Source of the DNA: Candidatus Gastranaerophilales bacterium
GTDB lineage: Bacteria; Cyanobacteriota; Vampirovibrionia; Gastranaerophilales; Gastranaerophilaceae
Length of the DNA stretch: 64,000 nucleotides
NCBI GenBank assembly: GCA_944323725.1
Contig: CALUTP010000015.1
Span: forward strand, 53,585-117,584
Direction of reading: 5' to 3'
Position 1 is the first letter of the stretch, and each line of letters opens with the position of its first letter. The notes below the pieces were generated by a model, which did no database searches, was not told the DNA's origin, and saw only the letters and a program-made list of their open reading frames with translations. Both the position numbers and the translations under genes were made by a program. This document shows, piece by piece, positions 1-9,708 of the stretch.

Positions 1-321
1 GTACCTAATACTACTAATATTGGCTTTGAATATATTGAAGGGGAGCTAATATTACTTCATTTGAGCGATTTAGGTATTTGTGCAAGTTCTGGAAGTGCTT
101 GTACCTCAGGCTCTTTGGAGCCTAGTCACGTCTTAAGAGCAATGAATGTCCCATTTACTGCTATTCATGGCAGTATTCGTTTTTCTTTAAGTAAATTTAC
201 TACTGAAGATGAAATTGACTATGTAAATTCTGTTTTACCAGATATTATTGAAAAAATAAGAAATATTTCACCTTATCAGGATGAACTTGCAAAGTTAAAA
301 AAACTTAAAAATAATTATTAA
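1..321 (+). CDS. Cysteine desulfurase (NifS/IscS type), C-terminal end, 5' truncated
   Basis: The frame is open from base 1 (beginning VPNTTNIGF) to the TAA at 319-321, so the gene enters from outside the window and the TTG at 61 is internal. The segment GICASSGSACTSGS carries the mobile-loop cysteine that accepts the persulfide in class V PLP-dependent cysteine desulfurases, followed by the family's EPSHVLRAM and IRFSLSKFTTEDEID motifs. The enzyme converts cysteine to alanine and passes sulfur to Fe-S cluster or thio-cofactor assembly. The PLP lysine lies upstream and cannot be seen. The short motif around the cysteine and the complete C-terminus fit NifS/IscS better than SufS. No partner scaffold gene (nifU/iscU) follows within the window. 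Confidence 0.9.
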   Translation, partial: VPNTTNIGFEYIEGELILLHLSDLGICASSGSACTSGSLEPSHVLRAMNVPFTAIHGSIRFSLSKFTTEDEIDYVNSVLPDIIEKIRNISPYQDELAKLKKLKNNY

Positions 322-381
322 TAATGGCAAAATATTTTTTTATGTCTTTTATAATTTTATATATATTATGGAGGTTTTATT

Positions 382-1779
382 GTGCGAATTTACCCTATAG
401 GTGTTTGTAATAATCAGTCTTTCGGATATAATAAGCAAGCAAATGATCAACTTAATGCAATTTTGCAATCGGATAAGAAACATAAAGATATTGCTCAGAC
501 TTATCTAGAGGTTAATAAATTGTGCATGAAAACAGAAGATTTAATCAGAGCAAAAGACGTAAAAGGTGATAAGTCTTATACTGAACCTGTAAAAGATTTA
601 TTCGTAGCTATGAAATCTGCACTTGCTGAAGCTGTTAATAATCTTTATCCAAGTTTAAATTATGGTGTTAAAGAGTATGAATCTTATAAAAATGATTCAG
701 AAAACCATTTGAAAAAGTTCCCAGATGATGAAGATCATTGGACTGTTTGGATGAAAGATTCTTTTGAGATATTTCTAAATGAGGAAGATGTTGATGCTGA
801 TGTTGAACAGATTGGAGATTATGATGATGTTTCTGTTAATAATCCAAAATCGGATGATTCTTCTAAAGCAGTGCAAAATAAAATGATAAATAATGGTTAC
901 CAAAATAAGTTCTTAGAATTATATTCACCTAATCGCTGGTCTCCAGTCGGTCTTGATAGTTTAGGTGGAATGGATGAATTAAAAGCAGAAGTTATTGATA
1001 AGATAATTTTCCCAATAAAAAATCCAGAATTAGCTAAAATTGATGAAATTGAATACGGTAAACGCTATCCTAGAGGTATTTTACTCTATGGACCACCTGG
1101 TTGCGGCAAAACTTTTACAGTGGAAGCTCTTGCGCAGGAACTTCAAATTCCATTATTAAAGCTAAAAATTGCTAAGGTCGGTTCTTCTTATATAAATCAG
1201 ACTTCAATTAATTATGAGAAAGCTTTTGAGTGTGCAGCAGAGTTATCAAAGACTAATAAAACACCTGTTTTATTATTTATTGATGAAATGGATGGTTTAA
1301 CTCAAAATAGAAACGATAAATCTTCTCCAGATGATTTGAAGCAAGTAGGAACTCTTTTGAATTTAATTGAAACAGCAAGAGATAATGGAATTATTGTTAT
1401 TGGTGCAACTAATAAATACGATATAGTTGATGAAGCTGTAAAGGCTAGATTTGATTCTCAAATATATGTAGGATTACCTGATGAAAAATCAAGAGCTGAA
1501 ATTTTAAAAGTAAGTTTAAGTACAAGAACTAAAGGTAAGGAATTAGCACAGTCTCCAGAAAAGCTTAAAATGATTGCAACAGTTACAAAAGGTTTCCCTA
1601 ATAGAGCTCTTTGTATTTTAACAGATAAGGCTGCTCTGATTGCGCGAAATGATAATAGAAGAGAGATCCGAGTTGAGGATTATATGAATGTCATTGCAGA
1701 AAATCAGCACTTAATCGTTAAGGAAAATATATATAAATCAAGTAGGGGTAGTGCTATAATTGGTTTTAAAAATAAATAA
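382..1779 (+). CDS. AAA+ ATPase with lineage-type N-terminus
   Basis: The protein has 465 residues and starts at GTG behind a clear GGAGG at 370-374. Residues 1-180 are not recognised and are rich in D and E before the ATPase core. The core has Walker A GPPGCGKT at 237-244, Walker B LLFIDEMD near 297-304, a sensor-1 segment IVIGATNKYD and a terminal R-finger-like KARFDSQIYVGLPD, followed by a small helical lid. This is the classical AAA layout (FtsH/p97/Vps4 group), but no protease or membrane domain is attached, so a substrate-remodelling ATPase is likely and the substrate is unknown. The N-terminus MRIYPIGVCNNQSFGYN resembles those of the genes at 25252 and 28750. Confidence 0.85.
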   Translation: MRIYPIGVCNNQSFGYNKQANDQLNAILQSDKKHKDIAQTYLEVNKLCMKTEDLIRAKDVKGDKSYTEPVKDLFVAMKSALAEAVNNLYPSLNYGVKEYESYKNDSENHLKKFPDDEDHWTVWMKDSFEIFLNEEDVDADVEQIGDYDDVSVNNPKSDDSSKAVQNKMINNGYQNKFLELYSPNRWSPVGLDSLGGMDELKAEVIDKIIFPIKNPELAKIDEIEYGKRYPRGILLYGPPGCGKTFTVEALAQELQIPLLKLKIAKVGSSYINQTSINYEKAFECAAELSKTNKTPVLLFIDEMDGLTQNRNDKSSPDDLKQVGTLLNLIETARDNGIIVIGATNKYDIVDEAVKARFDSQIYVGLPDEKSRAEILKVSLSTRTKGKELAQSPEKLKMIATVTKGFPNRALCILTDKAALIARNDNRREIRVEDYMNVIAENQHLIVKENIYKSSRGSAIIGFKNK

Positions 1780-1934
1780 TTATATAAATGTATTGAACAA
1801 AAGTATTAGGATTTTTTTAGTTTAGTACTTTAGTCCTGCTATTTTTGTATTAAATTTCATTTCTCGGAAATTAAGAGTACGTTCAATAGTTTTTCTTCAT
1901 ATCGAGTTTTATCCTATGTTTAAGGAGTTATGAT

Positions 1935-2912
1935 ATGAAGAAAATAACTTTTTTAACAGCTATATTATTCTTTTTATTTGTAAATTGTAGTAGTGATTAT
2001 TCCTTTGCAGTGACTTCTACTCAAAATATTCTTGGTAAAATTGAAAATTCATTATATGGATTTCAATATACAGGTGAGAGTGATTCTTCTAGACTTGATA
2101 GAATTGAGAAGTCTGTGTATGGGACTTCTAATACTTCTATATCTCAAGCTCAAAGAATAGAAAAATTAAGAAAAGACTTATCTGCGGATTTAATAGGGCA
2201 AGAAATTACTCCTGTTGAAGATACTTTTGCTGAACCTGATGATTATGTTGCATATGAGCCCCAGCAAAAAGAGGCTTCAAATATAACTTATCCTGCTGTG
2301 GATGCTCTAGAAAAAGAAGTTTTTAACAAAATGTTTCCTTCTCAAGATATTACAGTAAGATTATCTAATTTAGAGAAAAAAACTTTTAATAAAACTTATA
2401 ATGATGATTTAAATTCTAGAGTGGAAAGATTAAAGGCTCAAATTTCTCCAGAATCCCTTATTGAAAATCGGATTGCTGATGCTTCTGATAATTTTTATGA
2501 TGATGATTATGTGGTACCAAAGGGGGGAACTTTTCATATGAATAGGTATGAATCCCCTGATAGATTTGATTACGATGCTTTTAATGCACGCAGTAATTCT
2601 ATGTATGACGATTATGATTCATACTCATCAAGGCCTGCTAAAAAAGCTTCATTATCAACAGTAGAAAAGAAGCTTATGAAACAGAATTATTCTAATGATA
2701 CTATGGAAAATAGATTGGCAAGAGTGGAATCCCATATGTTTGGTACTGTTTTTTCAAATGATGATACTCAGACAAGACTTGATAGAATATCCAGTGCTTA
2801 TAATGCTCAAAAATCAGCAGGGAAATATGACTCGAATAAATTTGCCCAGAATATGACAACTGGTGTGCAAATTGGAATGTTGATACTTATGGTTCTAGCT
2901 TGCATTCTTTAG
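1935..2912 (+). CDS. Exported protein with repeated coiled-coil-like units, C-terminal membrane anchor
   Basis: The protein has 325 residues, preceded by AAGGAG at 1921-1926. The first 26 residues are a signal-peptide-like hydrophobic stretch. A cysteine occurs in FVNCSS, but the lipobox is poor, so lipoprotein status is doubtful. The body repeats a unit of about 22 residues of the form L-x-x-[IL]-E-K-x-[LVT]-[FY]-G/N ... R-L-x-x-[LIV]-E at about residues 32-60, 122-165 and 240-290, separated by acidic tyrosine-rich linkers (DNFYDDDY, MYDDYDSY). The last 17 residues are hydrophobic and could anchor the protein. It is convergent with the next gene, the stop codons overlapping by 4 bases. The function is not known; it looks like a periplasmic or envelope structural protein. 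Confidence 0.7.
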   Translation: MKKITFLTAILFFLFVNCSSDYSFAVTSTQNILGKIENSLYGFQYTGESDSSRLDRIEKSVYGTSNTSISQAQRIEKLRKDLSADLIGQEITPVEDTFAEPDDYVAYEPQQKEASNITYPAVDALEKEVFNKMFPSQDITVRLSNLEKKTFNKTYNDDLNSRVERLKAQISPESLIENRIADASDNFYDDDYVVPKGGTFHMNRYESPDRFDYDAFNARSNSMYDDYDSYSSRPAKKASLSTVEKKLMKQNYSNDTMENRLARVESHMFGTVFSNDDTQTRLDRISSAYNAQKSAGKYDSNKFAQNMTTGVQIGMLILMVLACIL

Positions 2913-5900
2913 TTTCCACTAGTATTATCAGTTTCAGGTTTTTTGAATAAATTTTTTAATTCATTCAGACTATCTTTTGTGTTTTGAAGTTGGTTTTTCA
3001 GTTCTTCTGCAGTTTGTTTTGCGGAATTTTTAACTTCCTCTACACTTTGTTTTACTTCTTCAATTTGTTCCTTGCGAAGCTGCTGCATATTTTGTTTGCT
3101 TGCTTCGAGTTGATCTTTTAAAGTTCCCCCTTCTATTTGTGAGGTATCGCATACAGAAAGCCATTTGAATGATTTAACTGAGCTTTTGCTTTCTATTCCT
3201 CCATTGAAAACTGCTTTGAAATCCTTATAATTTTTACTACCATTTGATAATTGAGGAATTTCTGCGATATTTTCTGATTTTGGATCTGTTGTCATTGAAT
3301 TTATGATATTACCTGTTAGTGTTCCAAATTTCGGAATATATGAGGTTAGTTTACTAACTGATAATTCACCTATTGGACCTAATGCCGCTACGATATCAGC
3401 CCCTAATCTCCCCAGTATTGTAAGATTTGCAGAGGTGTTAATAAGGTTATAATTTCCAGTAATATAATATGCCATGGATGGACCGGTTGTTTTTATTGAC
3501 TTAATCTGTGCCCAGCCATTTTTTAATGTCATTTCACCTGTTATTGATTTGAATTCTGATGCACTTTTCATTACTGGCATGTTAGCAATGGGCGAAACTA
3601 AAGCTCCCATTATCCCGTTGGAGATAATGTTTTGAGCAAATAGCAGATTTTCAAAACGTCCAATATTTGCAAATTTCCCATCCGTAATTTTAAAATCAAT
3701 ATTGCCAGTAATTGATTTCATCATATCGTTTTGTGTTTTAGAGTAGCTATTTAATGTTAAATTTTCAGCGTTAAAGCTTAATGTGCCAGATAGGGCATTT
3801 TTTAATCCGGCTGTGCTATATATTGCGTTTTCTGCATTCATTCCATTGCCTTGAAAATCAATGTTTGTTTTACCGTTTATTAGATTAACTGAGATGTTTC
3901 CGTTAAATTTTCCATTATATGCACTGCCTTGTAGATTATTTAAGTAAAATATATTATTATTGAGGCTGAATTCCCCATTTAAGTCTGTAGCTACAATATT
4001 CCCGCTTTTGAATTTTGAAACGGAACCATTACCTTTATTTATTTTAATACCTATATCTGCATTAGCATTAGATTTTATTGTGCTGGAGTTACTTTTTGCA
4101 GAGGTTGATGATACAGACGCTTGAGTCACAGGAAGTCCTTCCATTGCCTTAATAAGTGTATCTGAGTCTATTATAAGAGCATTATAATCTATTGAATTTA
4201 TTATAATTCCTTTGCTAAAATTTGTACTTACAATGGTTTTTGCATCCATAATTGAATTATCAATATTTATTGTAGGAGTATCTATTGTGATTGCTTGATT
4301 TGTAATGTCTACAGCCATATTTTTTATGTTAGTTTTTATTGATGGCAAGGATAAGGATGGAATATTTGCAAATCCTTTCATTTTTGGATTTGCAGGCTGC
4401 CCATTTAGTGTTATATCAAATTGTGTATTCACTTTTGAGTCTTTAAAGCCTGGAATTGATGCTGTAAGCATTTCTGAGGTTTTTACATTTATATTATCTA
4501 GTTGAGGTTTAGAAGATAGATTATTAATTGCACCTTTTACTGAGATGATATTAGTTGCTCCAGAGATGTTATTTTTGATATTATCCGATAACGTTTTTGT
4601 CCCGCTAACTACATATATGCCGGTGTCTGATAATTTGATATTATCATTTGAAATTTTAATACCGCTATTTATAAGTGTGCTATTATTACATAGTTTATCA
4701 ATATTAATTATAGAAACATAGTTAGTTGGGTTTGCAAGAAGCTGAAAATCAATATTTTGAGTGTTATTATTTCCAGATATGTTCACAATAAGCGGGAGTT
4801 TTCCTTTAGCTTGTACATCCAGTCCTAATTCAGTTGGGATTATTGATTTTATGTCAGAAGCTAAGATAGCTCCTTTTGCTTTTATATCAATGGAAGGCTT
4901 TTTCCCAGCATAATCTTTTATTTCACCTAAAATATCAATTTTAGAATTATTAAATAACATATATGTGTTATTAATTTCTATATTTTCGGGGTCAATTGTA
5001 ATTTTTGATAAAGGAACGGTTATAATTGCAAGTGGATTAATAAATTCTATAGAATTAATGTCAATAGTACCTTTGTAACTGGTATTCTCAGTGTTAACAT
5101 TAACTTTAGCTGTTTTTAGTTTTATTGTTGATTCAGAAGGTTTATTAAAAATATCTAGGTTATCTAAGCTTAGATCTAATGATGGCTTTAAAGATTGAAA
5201 ATTCCCTATTAAAGAAGCATTTGCTGATAATGTACCATTTTTGATGTTATTGTCTTTGAGTAAGCCAATTTGTCCTGCAGCTGTGATAAGTCCTTTTAAT
5301 AGCAGTTTATCTGCTGTTAAATTTATGTCAGTTGTTGTATCGTGATTTATTGTCCCGCTTAATTTTAGTGGTTGTGATAAAATTGTAAAGCCAGTATCTT
5401 TTATTTTAATCCCATTATCAGTTAAATCTATATTTGCTTTAATATTATCTATTAATATATTATACAGTGCATATTTGATTTTTGCTGAAGGTATTTTGAA
5501 ATATCCGGATGATTCTATATCCTTTTTGTTGCTTTTAATATTAAAATCGGCATTAATTTCTCCTGTTGCGCTGAGAGTTTCTAAGTATTTGTAATTAAAC
5601 GATTTCGCTATGCTGTTTATTATTTTGAAGATATTATTAATTTTGGTATTGGATTTGAATGCAAGGTTAAAATGTGTATTTTTGCCGGTTTTAAAATCTC
5701 CTATTATTGTTGTTTTCTCATTTAATGCTGTATATAATTCAGAGTTAAGAATAATCTGTTTGCCTTTAAAATCAAGCATAAAATTACTATCAGGAAGTTT
5801 TTCGTTATCAACTAAAATAGTTATGCCCTCAATATTAATTAATCCTTCAAAATGAGGGTTTGCTATTTCTCCAGATGTTTTCAAATCAGTTTTTATGTTT

Positions 5901-6712
5901 GCGCAAAATTGATTTTTATGAATTGTTTGGAAAATATCTAAGATATTTACGAGCTCATATTGATTTTCTTGCTGTGCGCTCTGGTTTTTAGGATTGAATA
6001 TCAATTCATTCAAGTCTAAATCAGGCATAAGCTTGTTAAAAATTTTGATATCGTAATTAAATTGGTCATTGCCTTCTAATGTTATTTTACCCTTGGTTTC
6101 TGCTTTAATTTTTTTATTCAGAATAAAATCTGAAATATTTAGTTTTGTCCCTTGAATTGAATATTCTTTTTTATTGTTAATATCAATAAATGCAGTTTTA
6201 TAATTATTTATTTTGATATTTGGCATATGATTAGATAATTTAAATCCGAATGGCAGTCCGAATGATTGGGGGGAATTTTGTGTTAGATCTTCTTCTGAAG
6301 ATTGCTTTAGAATATAGTCTTCTAATATAAATTTCCCATCTTTTTTTATTTTTAATGTAATTGCAATATTATCAGCACCTGCAGTATCTAGTTCTATCCT
6401 TTTTATAAGTAATGGTATTAGTGAAATTTTTACTTGTGCATTATCAGTTGACAAAAATTCATCATTGTCTGGTGTCATAATACTAATATGAGAAGCTTTT
6501 ACTCCGGTTGTGAGCTTTGGGGTTGTGACCATTTTAACATTTTCAAATTTAACCTTAAACCCTGACAAATCTTCTATTACTTTTGATAAATAATGGCTGT
6601 ATGAGTTCACCAATGGTGAAATTGCAAATGGTATTAGCAAAAATAATATATATAATCCTAAAATAATATAGCCGGTTATTAATGCTGGCTTTTTAAGTCT
6701 TTTTATATCCAT
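2909..6712 (-). CDS. Very large AsmA/TamB-like inner-membrane protein
   Basis: The protein has 1267 residues. An upstream in-frame ATG at 6721 is rejected because the ribosome site AAAAAAGGGA (6721-6730) sits directly on it, while the ATG at 6712 (MDIKRLKKPAL) has the right spacing. One membrane segment near residues 12-32 is followed by a long beta-rich periplasmic body with low-complexity N, I, K and S repeats. About 150 residues before the end is an AsmA-C-like region (TLKNGWAQIKSI, ITGNYNLINTSANLTILG). The last 70 residues form a charged coiled coil. AsmA/TamB proteins span the envelope and are linked to lipid or outer-membrane-protein transport, which suits a diderm cell. The N-terminal half resembles DUF3971/AsmA N-domains only loosely. 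It is the last gene of the minus-strand run starting at 11752. Confidence 0.75.
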   Translation of the reverse strand: MDIKRLKKPALITGYIILGLYILFLLIPFAISPLVNSYSHYLSKVIEDLSGFKVKFENVKMVTTPKLTTGVKASHISIMTPDNDEFLSTDNAQVKISLIPLLIKRIELDTAGADNIAITLKIKKDGKFILEDYILKQSSEEDLTQNSPQSFGLPFGFKLSNHMPNIKINNYKTAFIDINNKKEYSIQGTKLNISDFILNKKIKAETKGKITLEGNDQFNYDIKIFNKLMPDLDLNELIFNPKNQSAQQENQYELVNILDIFQTIHKNQFCANIKTDLKTSGEIANPHFEGLINIEGITILVDNEKLPDSNFMLDFKGKQIILNSELYTALNEKTTIIGDFKTGKNTHFNLAFKSNTKINNIFKIINSIAKSFNYKYLETLSATGEINADFNIKSNKKDIESSGYFKIPSAKIKYALYNILIDNIKANIDLTDNGIKIKDTGFTILSQPLKLSGTINHDTTTDINLTADKLLLKGLITAAGQIGLLKDNNIKNGTLSANASLIGNFQSLKPSLDLSLDNLDIFNKPSESTIKLKTAKVNVNTENTSYKGTIDINSIEFINPLAIITVPLSKITIDPENIEINNTYMLFNNSKIDILGEIKDYAGKKPSIDIKAKGAILASDIKSIIPTELGLDVQAKGKLPLIVNISGNNNTQNIDFQLLANPTNYVSIINIDKLCNNSTLINSGIKISNDNIKLSDTGIYVVSGTKTLSDNIKNNISGATNIISVKGAINNLSSKPQLDNINVKTSEMLTASIPGFKDSKVNTQFDITLNGQPANPKMKGFANIPSLSLPSIKTNIKNMAVDITNQAITIDTPTINIDNSIMDAKTIVSTNFSKGIIINSIDYNALIIDSDTLIKAMEGLPVTQASVSSTSAKSNSSTIKSNANADIGIKINKGNGSVSKFKSGNIVATDLNGEFSLNNNIFYLNNLQGSAYNGKFNGNISVNLINGKTNIDFQGNGMNAENAIYSTAGLKNALSGTLSFNAENLTLNSYSKTQNDMMKSITGNIDFKITDGKFANIGRFENLLFAQNIISNGIMGALVSPIANMPVMKSASEFKSITGEMTLKNGWAQIKSIKTTGPSMAYYITGNYNLINTSANLTILGRLGADIVAALGPIGELSVSKLTSYIPKFGTLTGNIINSMTTDPKSENIAEIPQLSNGSKNYKDFKAVFNGGIESKSSVKSFKWLSVCDTSQIEGGTLKDQLEASKQNMQQLRKEQIEEVKQSVEEVKNSAKQTAEELKNQLQNTKDSLNELKNLFKKPETDNTSGN

Positions 6713-6805
6713 ATAACACATCCCTTTTTTACTCTTTTATTTTAACATAAATTTTAAATAATTAATATAATTTTAATTACTACTTGTTTGATTAATTGTA
6801 AAGAG

Positions 6806-7711
6806 CTATTTTTTAAGAGTTTCAGGATAACAGTTCCAGTTTATATTTTTGTTTTTGCGAAACCATGTAAGTTGGCGTTTTGCGTAATTTCTGGTGTTTT
6901 GTTTAAGTCTATCTTTTGCTTCTTCAAGTGTCAATTCCCCGTCTAAAAAGGCGATAACTTCTTGATAGCCTATTGTATATATAATGTTTGGAATCCTCCC
7001 ATGTTTTTTAAGCAGAAATTTTGTTTCTTCTATAATGCCGTTTTCAAACATTATATCAACTCTTTTATTTATTCTTTCATATAATTCTGCTCTTGGAAAA
7101 TTTCGTCCAATCCATTCGACTTCATATTCAGAATCTTTAATTCCCCTTGCTTTGTTAAGAGGTTTACCGCTTATTTTAACTATTTCTATTGCCCTAATAA
7201 GTTTTTTCCTGTCAGTTGTTGCAATTGATTGGTCACAATCATTATCCAAGTCTATAAGTATTTTATATAGTTCATTTGTATTAAATTTATTCAGCTCAGT
7301 TCTTAACTCATAGTCTGGTTCAATTTTGGGTAAGTCATAATTCTCTAAAAGTACTCTAAAATATAAGCCTGTTCCACCTGCAATTATAGGCGTTTTGCCT
7401 CTTGATATAATATCATTAATACATTTTTTAGCATCAGTCTCATAAAGTCCAGCAGAGTAATTATATTCTGGGGCAACAATATCAATCATATGGTGTTTTA
7501 TACCTTGCTGTTCATCTAAAGTAGGTTTTGCACAGCCAATATTAAACCCCTTATATACAAGTCTTGAATCTGCTGAAATAACTTCTCCATTTATTTTTTG
7601 TGCCAATTCAATTGCATAAGATGTCTTCCCGCTTGCGGTTGCACCAACTATTGCTATTACTTTATTCTTCGTCAAGATTTTTTTCGTTTTCTCCGTTAAA
7701 TTCTTTGTCAT
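6806..7711 (-). CDS. miaA: tRNA dimethylallyltransferase
   Basis: The protein has 301 residues, the normal length for the family. It transfers a dimethylallyl group to N6 of A37 in tRNAs that read UNN codons. Visible signatures are the P-loop GATASGKT at residues 23-30, the substrate-site motif ISADSRLVYKG, IIAGGTGLYFRVLL, DRKKLIRAIEI and RNYAKRQLTWFRK near the C-terminus. The ATG used has no clear ribosome site and overlaps the upstream membrane-protein gene by 50 bases. A TTG at 7675 (residue 13) would shorten the overlap to 14 bases, so the exact start is uncertain. Confidence 0.95.
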   Translation of the reverse strand: MTKNLTEKTKKILTKNKVIAIVGATASGKTSYAIELAQKINGEVISADSRLVYKGFNIGCAKPTLDEQQGIKHHMIDIVAPEYNYSAGLYETDAKKCINDIISRGKTPIIAGGTGLYFRVLLENYDLPKIEPDYELRTELNKFNTNELYKILIDLDNDCDQSIATTDRKKLIRAIEIVKISGKPLNKARGIKDSEYEVEWIGRNFPRAELYERINKRVDIMFENGIIEETKFLLKKHGRIPNIIYTIGYQEVIAFLDGELTLEEAKDRLKQNTRNYAKRQLTWFRKNKNINWNCYPETLKK

Positions 7712-8513
7712 AATACAAAAATATTAGCACAATGATGTATACCATAAAATAAAAGTATGCAATCATCATTATCATATAAATGAAAATGTTCAGCATAGCA
7801 AAAGTACTTGCAAAAGAAATTACGAGATTTAAAAATGTTATATACAAAAATAATCCTAAAGATTTTGGAAATTTTATAAAGACTTTTTTAATAGATTTAA
7901 AAAGAGCGATAAGAGGATTTAGAGTTTTGTATATTATTTCAGGAATCCAAAGCATAAATATAAACGTGATAAATGAAGTTGCCCCCATAAATAGCAGGTT
8001 CCATTGACTTAATTTTAATAGCTGTGTTTCGCTTAAAGAATCCAAAAACACTTTCATTTCCTGTGGTGATGCCATTGCATTTTTTAATTGTACAGCTGAA
8101 AAATCAATTTTTCCGATATAATGAATGCCTATTTTATAAACTAAAATATCAAATAACCCGAACAAAATTAAAAATATTAGAGCCATACCAATAAATGCTA
8201 AAAAATATTTTCCAATGCCAGATGGAATTGTTTTGATTAAATTTAAGGTTGCTTTAGCTCTATCTTCATCCAAAATAAATTCTTTTTGAGAAATTTCGAT
8301 AGTTTTTTTCACCATAAAAAACCAGCCGCTGCAAAACGCACCTAGCATACATAACAAAGTGATGAATGCTGATATAGCTTCAGGTATGGTATCTACAACT
8401 CCTTTTGCAAATGATAGATATATAGTTACTATCCACATAAATAATACTAAAGGTGTTGCTAGAATTATTCCTTCATTTGTTGTTTTATAAGCATTTTTAA
8501 ATAATTTAAACAT
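7662..8513 (-). CDS. Multi-pass membrane protein of unknown function
   Basis: The protein has 283 residues with about five or six predicted membrane segments: residues ~17-38, ~47-70, ~98-125, ~172-195, ~218-245 and ~245-270. A charged loop follows the second one (KKTIEISQKEFILDEDRAKA). The C-terminal tail is acidic (NGENEKNLDEE). The general look is that of small glycerophosphoryl-diester-phosphodiesterase-type or DUF4013-like integral membrane proteins, but I do not recognise a specific family. It lies 42 bases after the activase-like gene and overlaps miaA, so it is probably co-transcribed with both. Confidence 0.7.
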   Translation of the reverse strand: MFKLFKNAYKTTNEGIILATPLVLFMWIVTIYLSFAKGVVDTIPEAISAFITLLCMLGAFCSGWFFMVKKTIEISQKEFILDEDRAKATLNLIKTIPSGIGKYFLAFIGMALIFLILFGLFDILVYKIGIHYIGKIDFSAVQLKNAMASPQEMKVFLDSLSETQLLKLSQWNLLFMGATSFITFIFMLWIPEIIYKTLNPLIALFKSIKKVFIKFPKSLGLFLYITFLNLVISFASTFAMLNIFIYMIMMIAYFYFMVYIIVLIFLYYDKEFNGENEKNLDEE

Positions 8514-8555
8514 ACTATATTCTACCCTCTATTTCTTATTTTTATTATAGACAGA

Positions 8556-9695
8556 TTACTTAATAGCTTCTTCCTGTTTTTTTTGTTGCTGTATTTTTCT
8601 TTTTCTCCGTCTCATTAAATCAACAAAAGCCTCAAGTCTTGTTAAATAACCTGCCTTACCAGTCTGTTCATCCATAATTAATGGTAAAATTGGTATATCA
8701 CAATTTGCTCTCATTGCTGGAAAAATATTCTGCGACATTATTTCCGGCATACAAGTAAATGGACTTATATGAATGATTCCATCAATACCTCTTTCATTTG
8801 CATATGCAACATCTGATACACATTCAAGTGCATCTCCGCCAATATCTCTCATAAGGTAAGGCTTTGCAAGTCTATTTGCTCTTTGTAGGTGAGTCTCTCC
8901 TTTTCTAAATGCTTTTGGAATGATTGCATCCTTTAAAAAGCTGCTAACTGTAAGGCTTTTTCTAGTTTGAACACCCATTTTACCAAGTTCTTTTACAATA
9001 TCCTGATTAGAAAATTTATCGCACACAAGGTAAATTTCGCCTGTTATATCAACATAAAGCACTTCTTTATTAGGATTGTATTTTGTTTTATCCATTTCAG
9101 CAAAAGCGAGTTTCTTTGCTTTGTTTAACTGACGAGTTGTCATAGCTCCATCTATAATTTTTAAAGCTTTAATAAAATGCTTTTCAGCTTCTCCATATGT
9201 CATTTCTCTCGCTCTATAATATGACAATTTTGTTTCTAAATCGTCTAGAATAAATACTTTTCTCATAGCAAGTATAATAGCTCTTAAAAATAATACTGGA
9301 TCATTCTTCCCGCTAATTTGTTTTAGGAAATTGTACATTCCCTTAATTCCATCATATAGAGTTAATTCAATATAATTTGCTTTATAACCCATATCAGAAA
9401 GTGCATTTTTAATGCAGGCTCCATATTCTCCAAGTCTGCAAATTCCAGGTGATGAAATCATTGCAACATAATCCGCACCACCTTCAACAGCTTCAATAAA
9501 GTTACCTAAAATTAATTTATATGGAAGGCATATTGCTTCAGGAGAGTGTTTTGTCCCAAGAGAAAGTGTTTTTTTGCTTGTATATGGCGGGATAAAAGGT
9601 TCAACACCCACTTTTCTAAGTGCTGCTGCCCAAGCTATATATATTGTTCCCATATGAGGAAATGCTACTTTTATTTTTTTATTGTCTTTTTTCAT
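8556..9695 (-). CDS. CoA-protein-activase / 2-hydroxyacyl-CoA dehydratase activase-related protein
   Basis: The protein has 379 residues. It matches the group annotated as CoA protein activase or acyl-CoA dehydratase activase-related (COG3580 type): KVAFPHMGTIYIAWAAALR at the N-terminus, the motif SPEAICLPYKLILGNFIEA, and PGICRLGEYG. A later HISPFTCMPEIMSQNIFP with CDIPILPLIMDEQTG supplies further conserved cysteines. Members bind or serve iron-sulfur ATPases of the BadF/HgdC kind, but no HgdC-like ASKHA ATPase sits next to it, so the partner is elsewhere or absent. It follows gcvPB by 13 bases. The physiological role of stand-alone members is not established. Confidence 0.75.
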   Translation of the reverse strand: MKKDNKKIKVAFPHMGTIYIAWAAALRKVGVEPFIPPYTSKKTLSLGTKHSPEAICLPYKLILGNFIEAVEGGADYVAMISSPGICRLGEYGACIKNALSDMGYKANYIELTLYDGIKGMYNFLKQISGKNDPVLFLRAIILAMRKVFILDDLETKLSYYRAREMTYGEAEKHFIKALKIIDGAMTTRQLNKAKKLAFAEMDKTKYNPNKEVLYVDITGEIYLVCDKFSNQDIVKELGKMGVQTRKSLTVSSFLKDAIIPKAFRKGETHLQRANRLAKPYLMRDIGGDALECVSDVAYANERGIDGIIHISPFTCMPEIMSQNIFPAMRANCDIPILPLIMDEQTGKAGYLTRLEAFVDLMRRRKRKIQQQKKQEEAIK

Positions 9696-9708
9696 ATTGA
9701 TTTGCTTT

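Noticed and set aside
61..63. TTG at 61 as the start of the cysteine desulfurase fragment
   Set aside because: The frame continues upstream to base 1 with family-consistent residues, so this codon is internal.
1795..1880. Terminator between the AAA+ and repeat-protein genes
   Set aside because: Only imperfect hairpins such as AATTTC/GAAATT without a T tail can be drawn.
2520..2530. G6 run in the repeat-protein gene as another switch
   Set aside because: Six G are too short for frequent slippage and can occur by chance; the frame is intact.
6712..6721. ATG at 6721 as the start of the AsmA-like gene
   Set aside because: The only ribosome site directly abuts this ATG; spacing fits the ATG at 6712.
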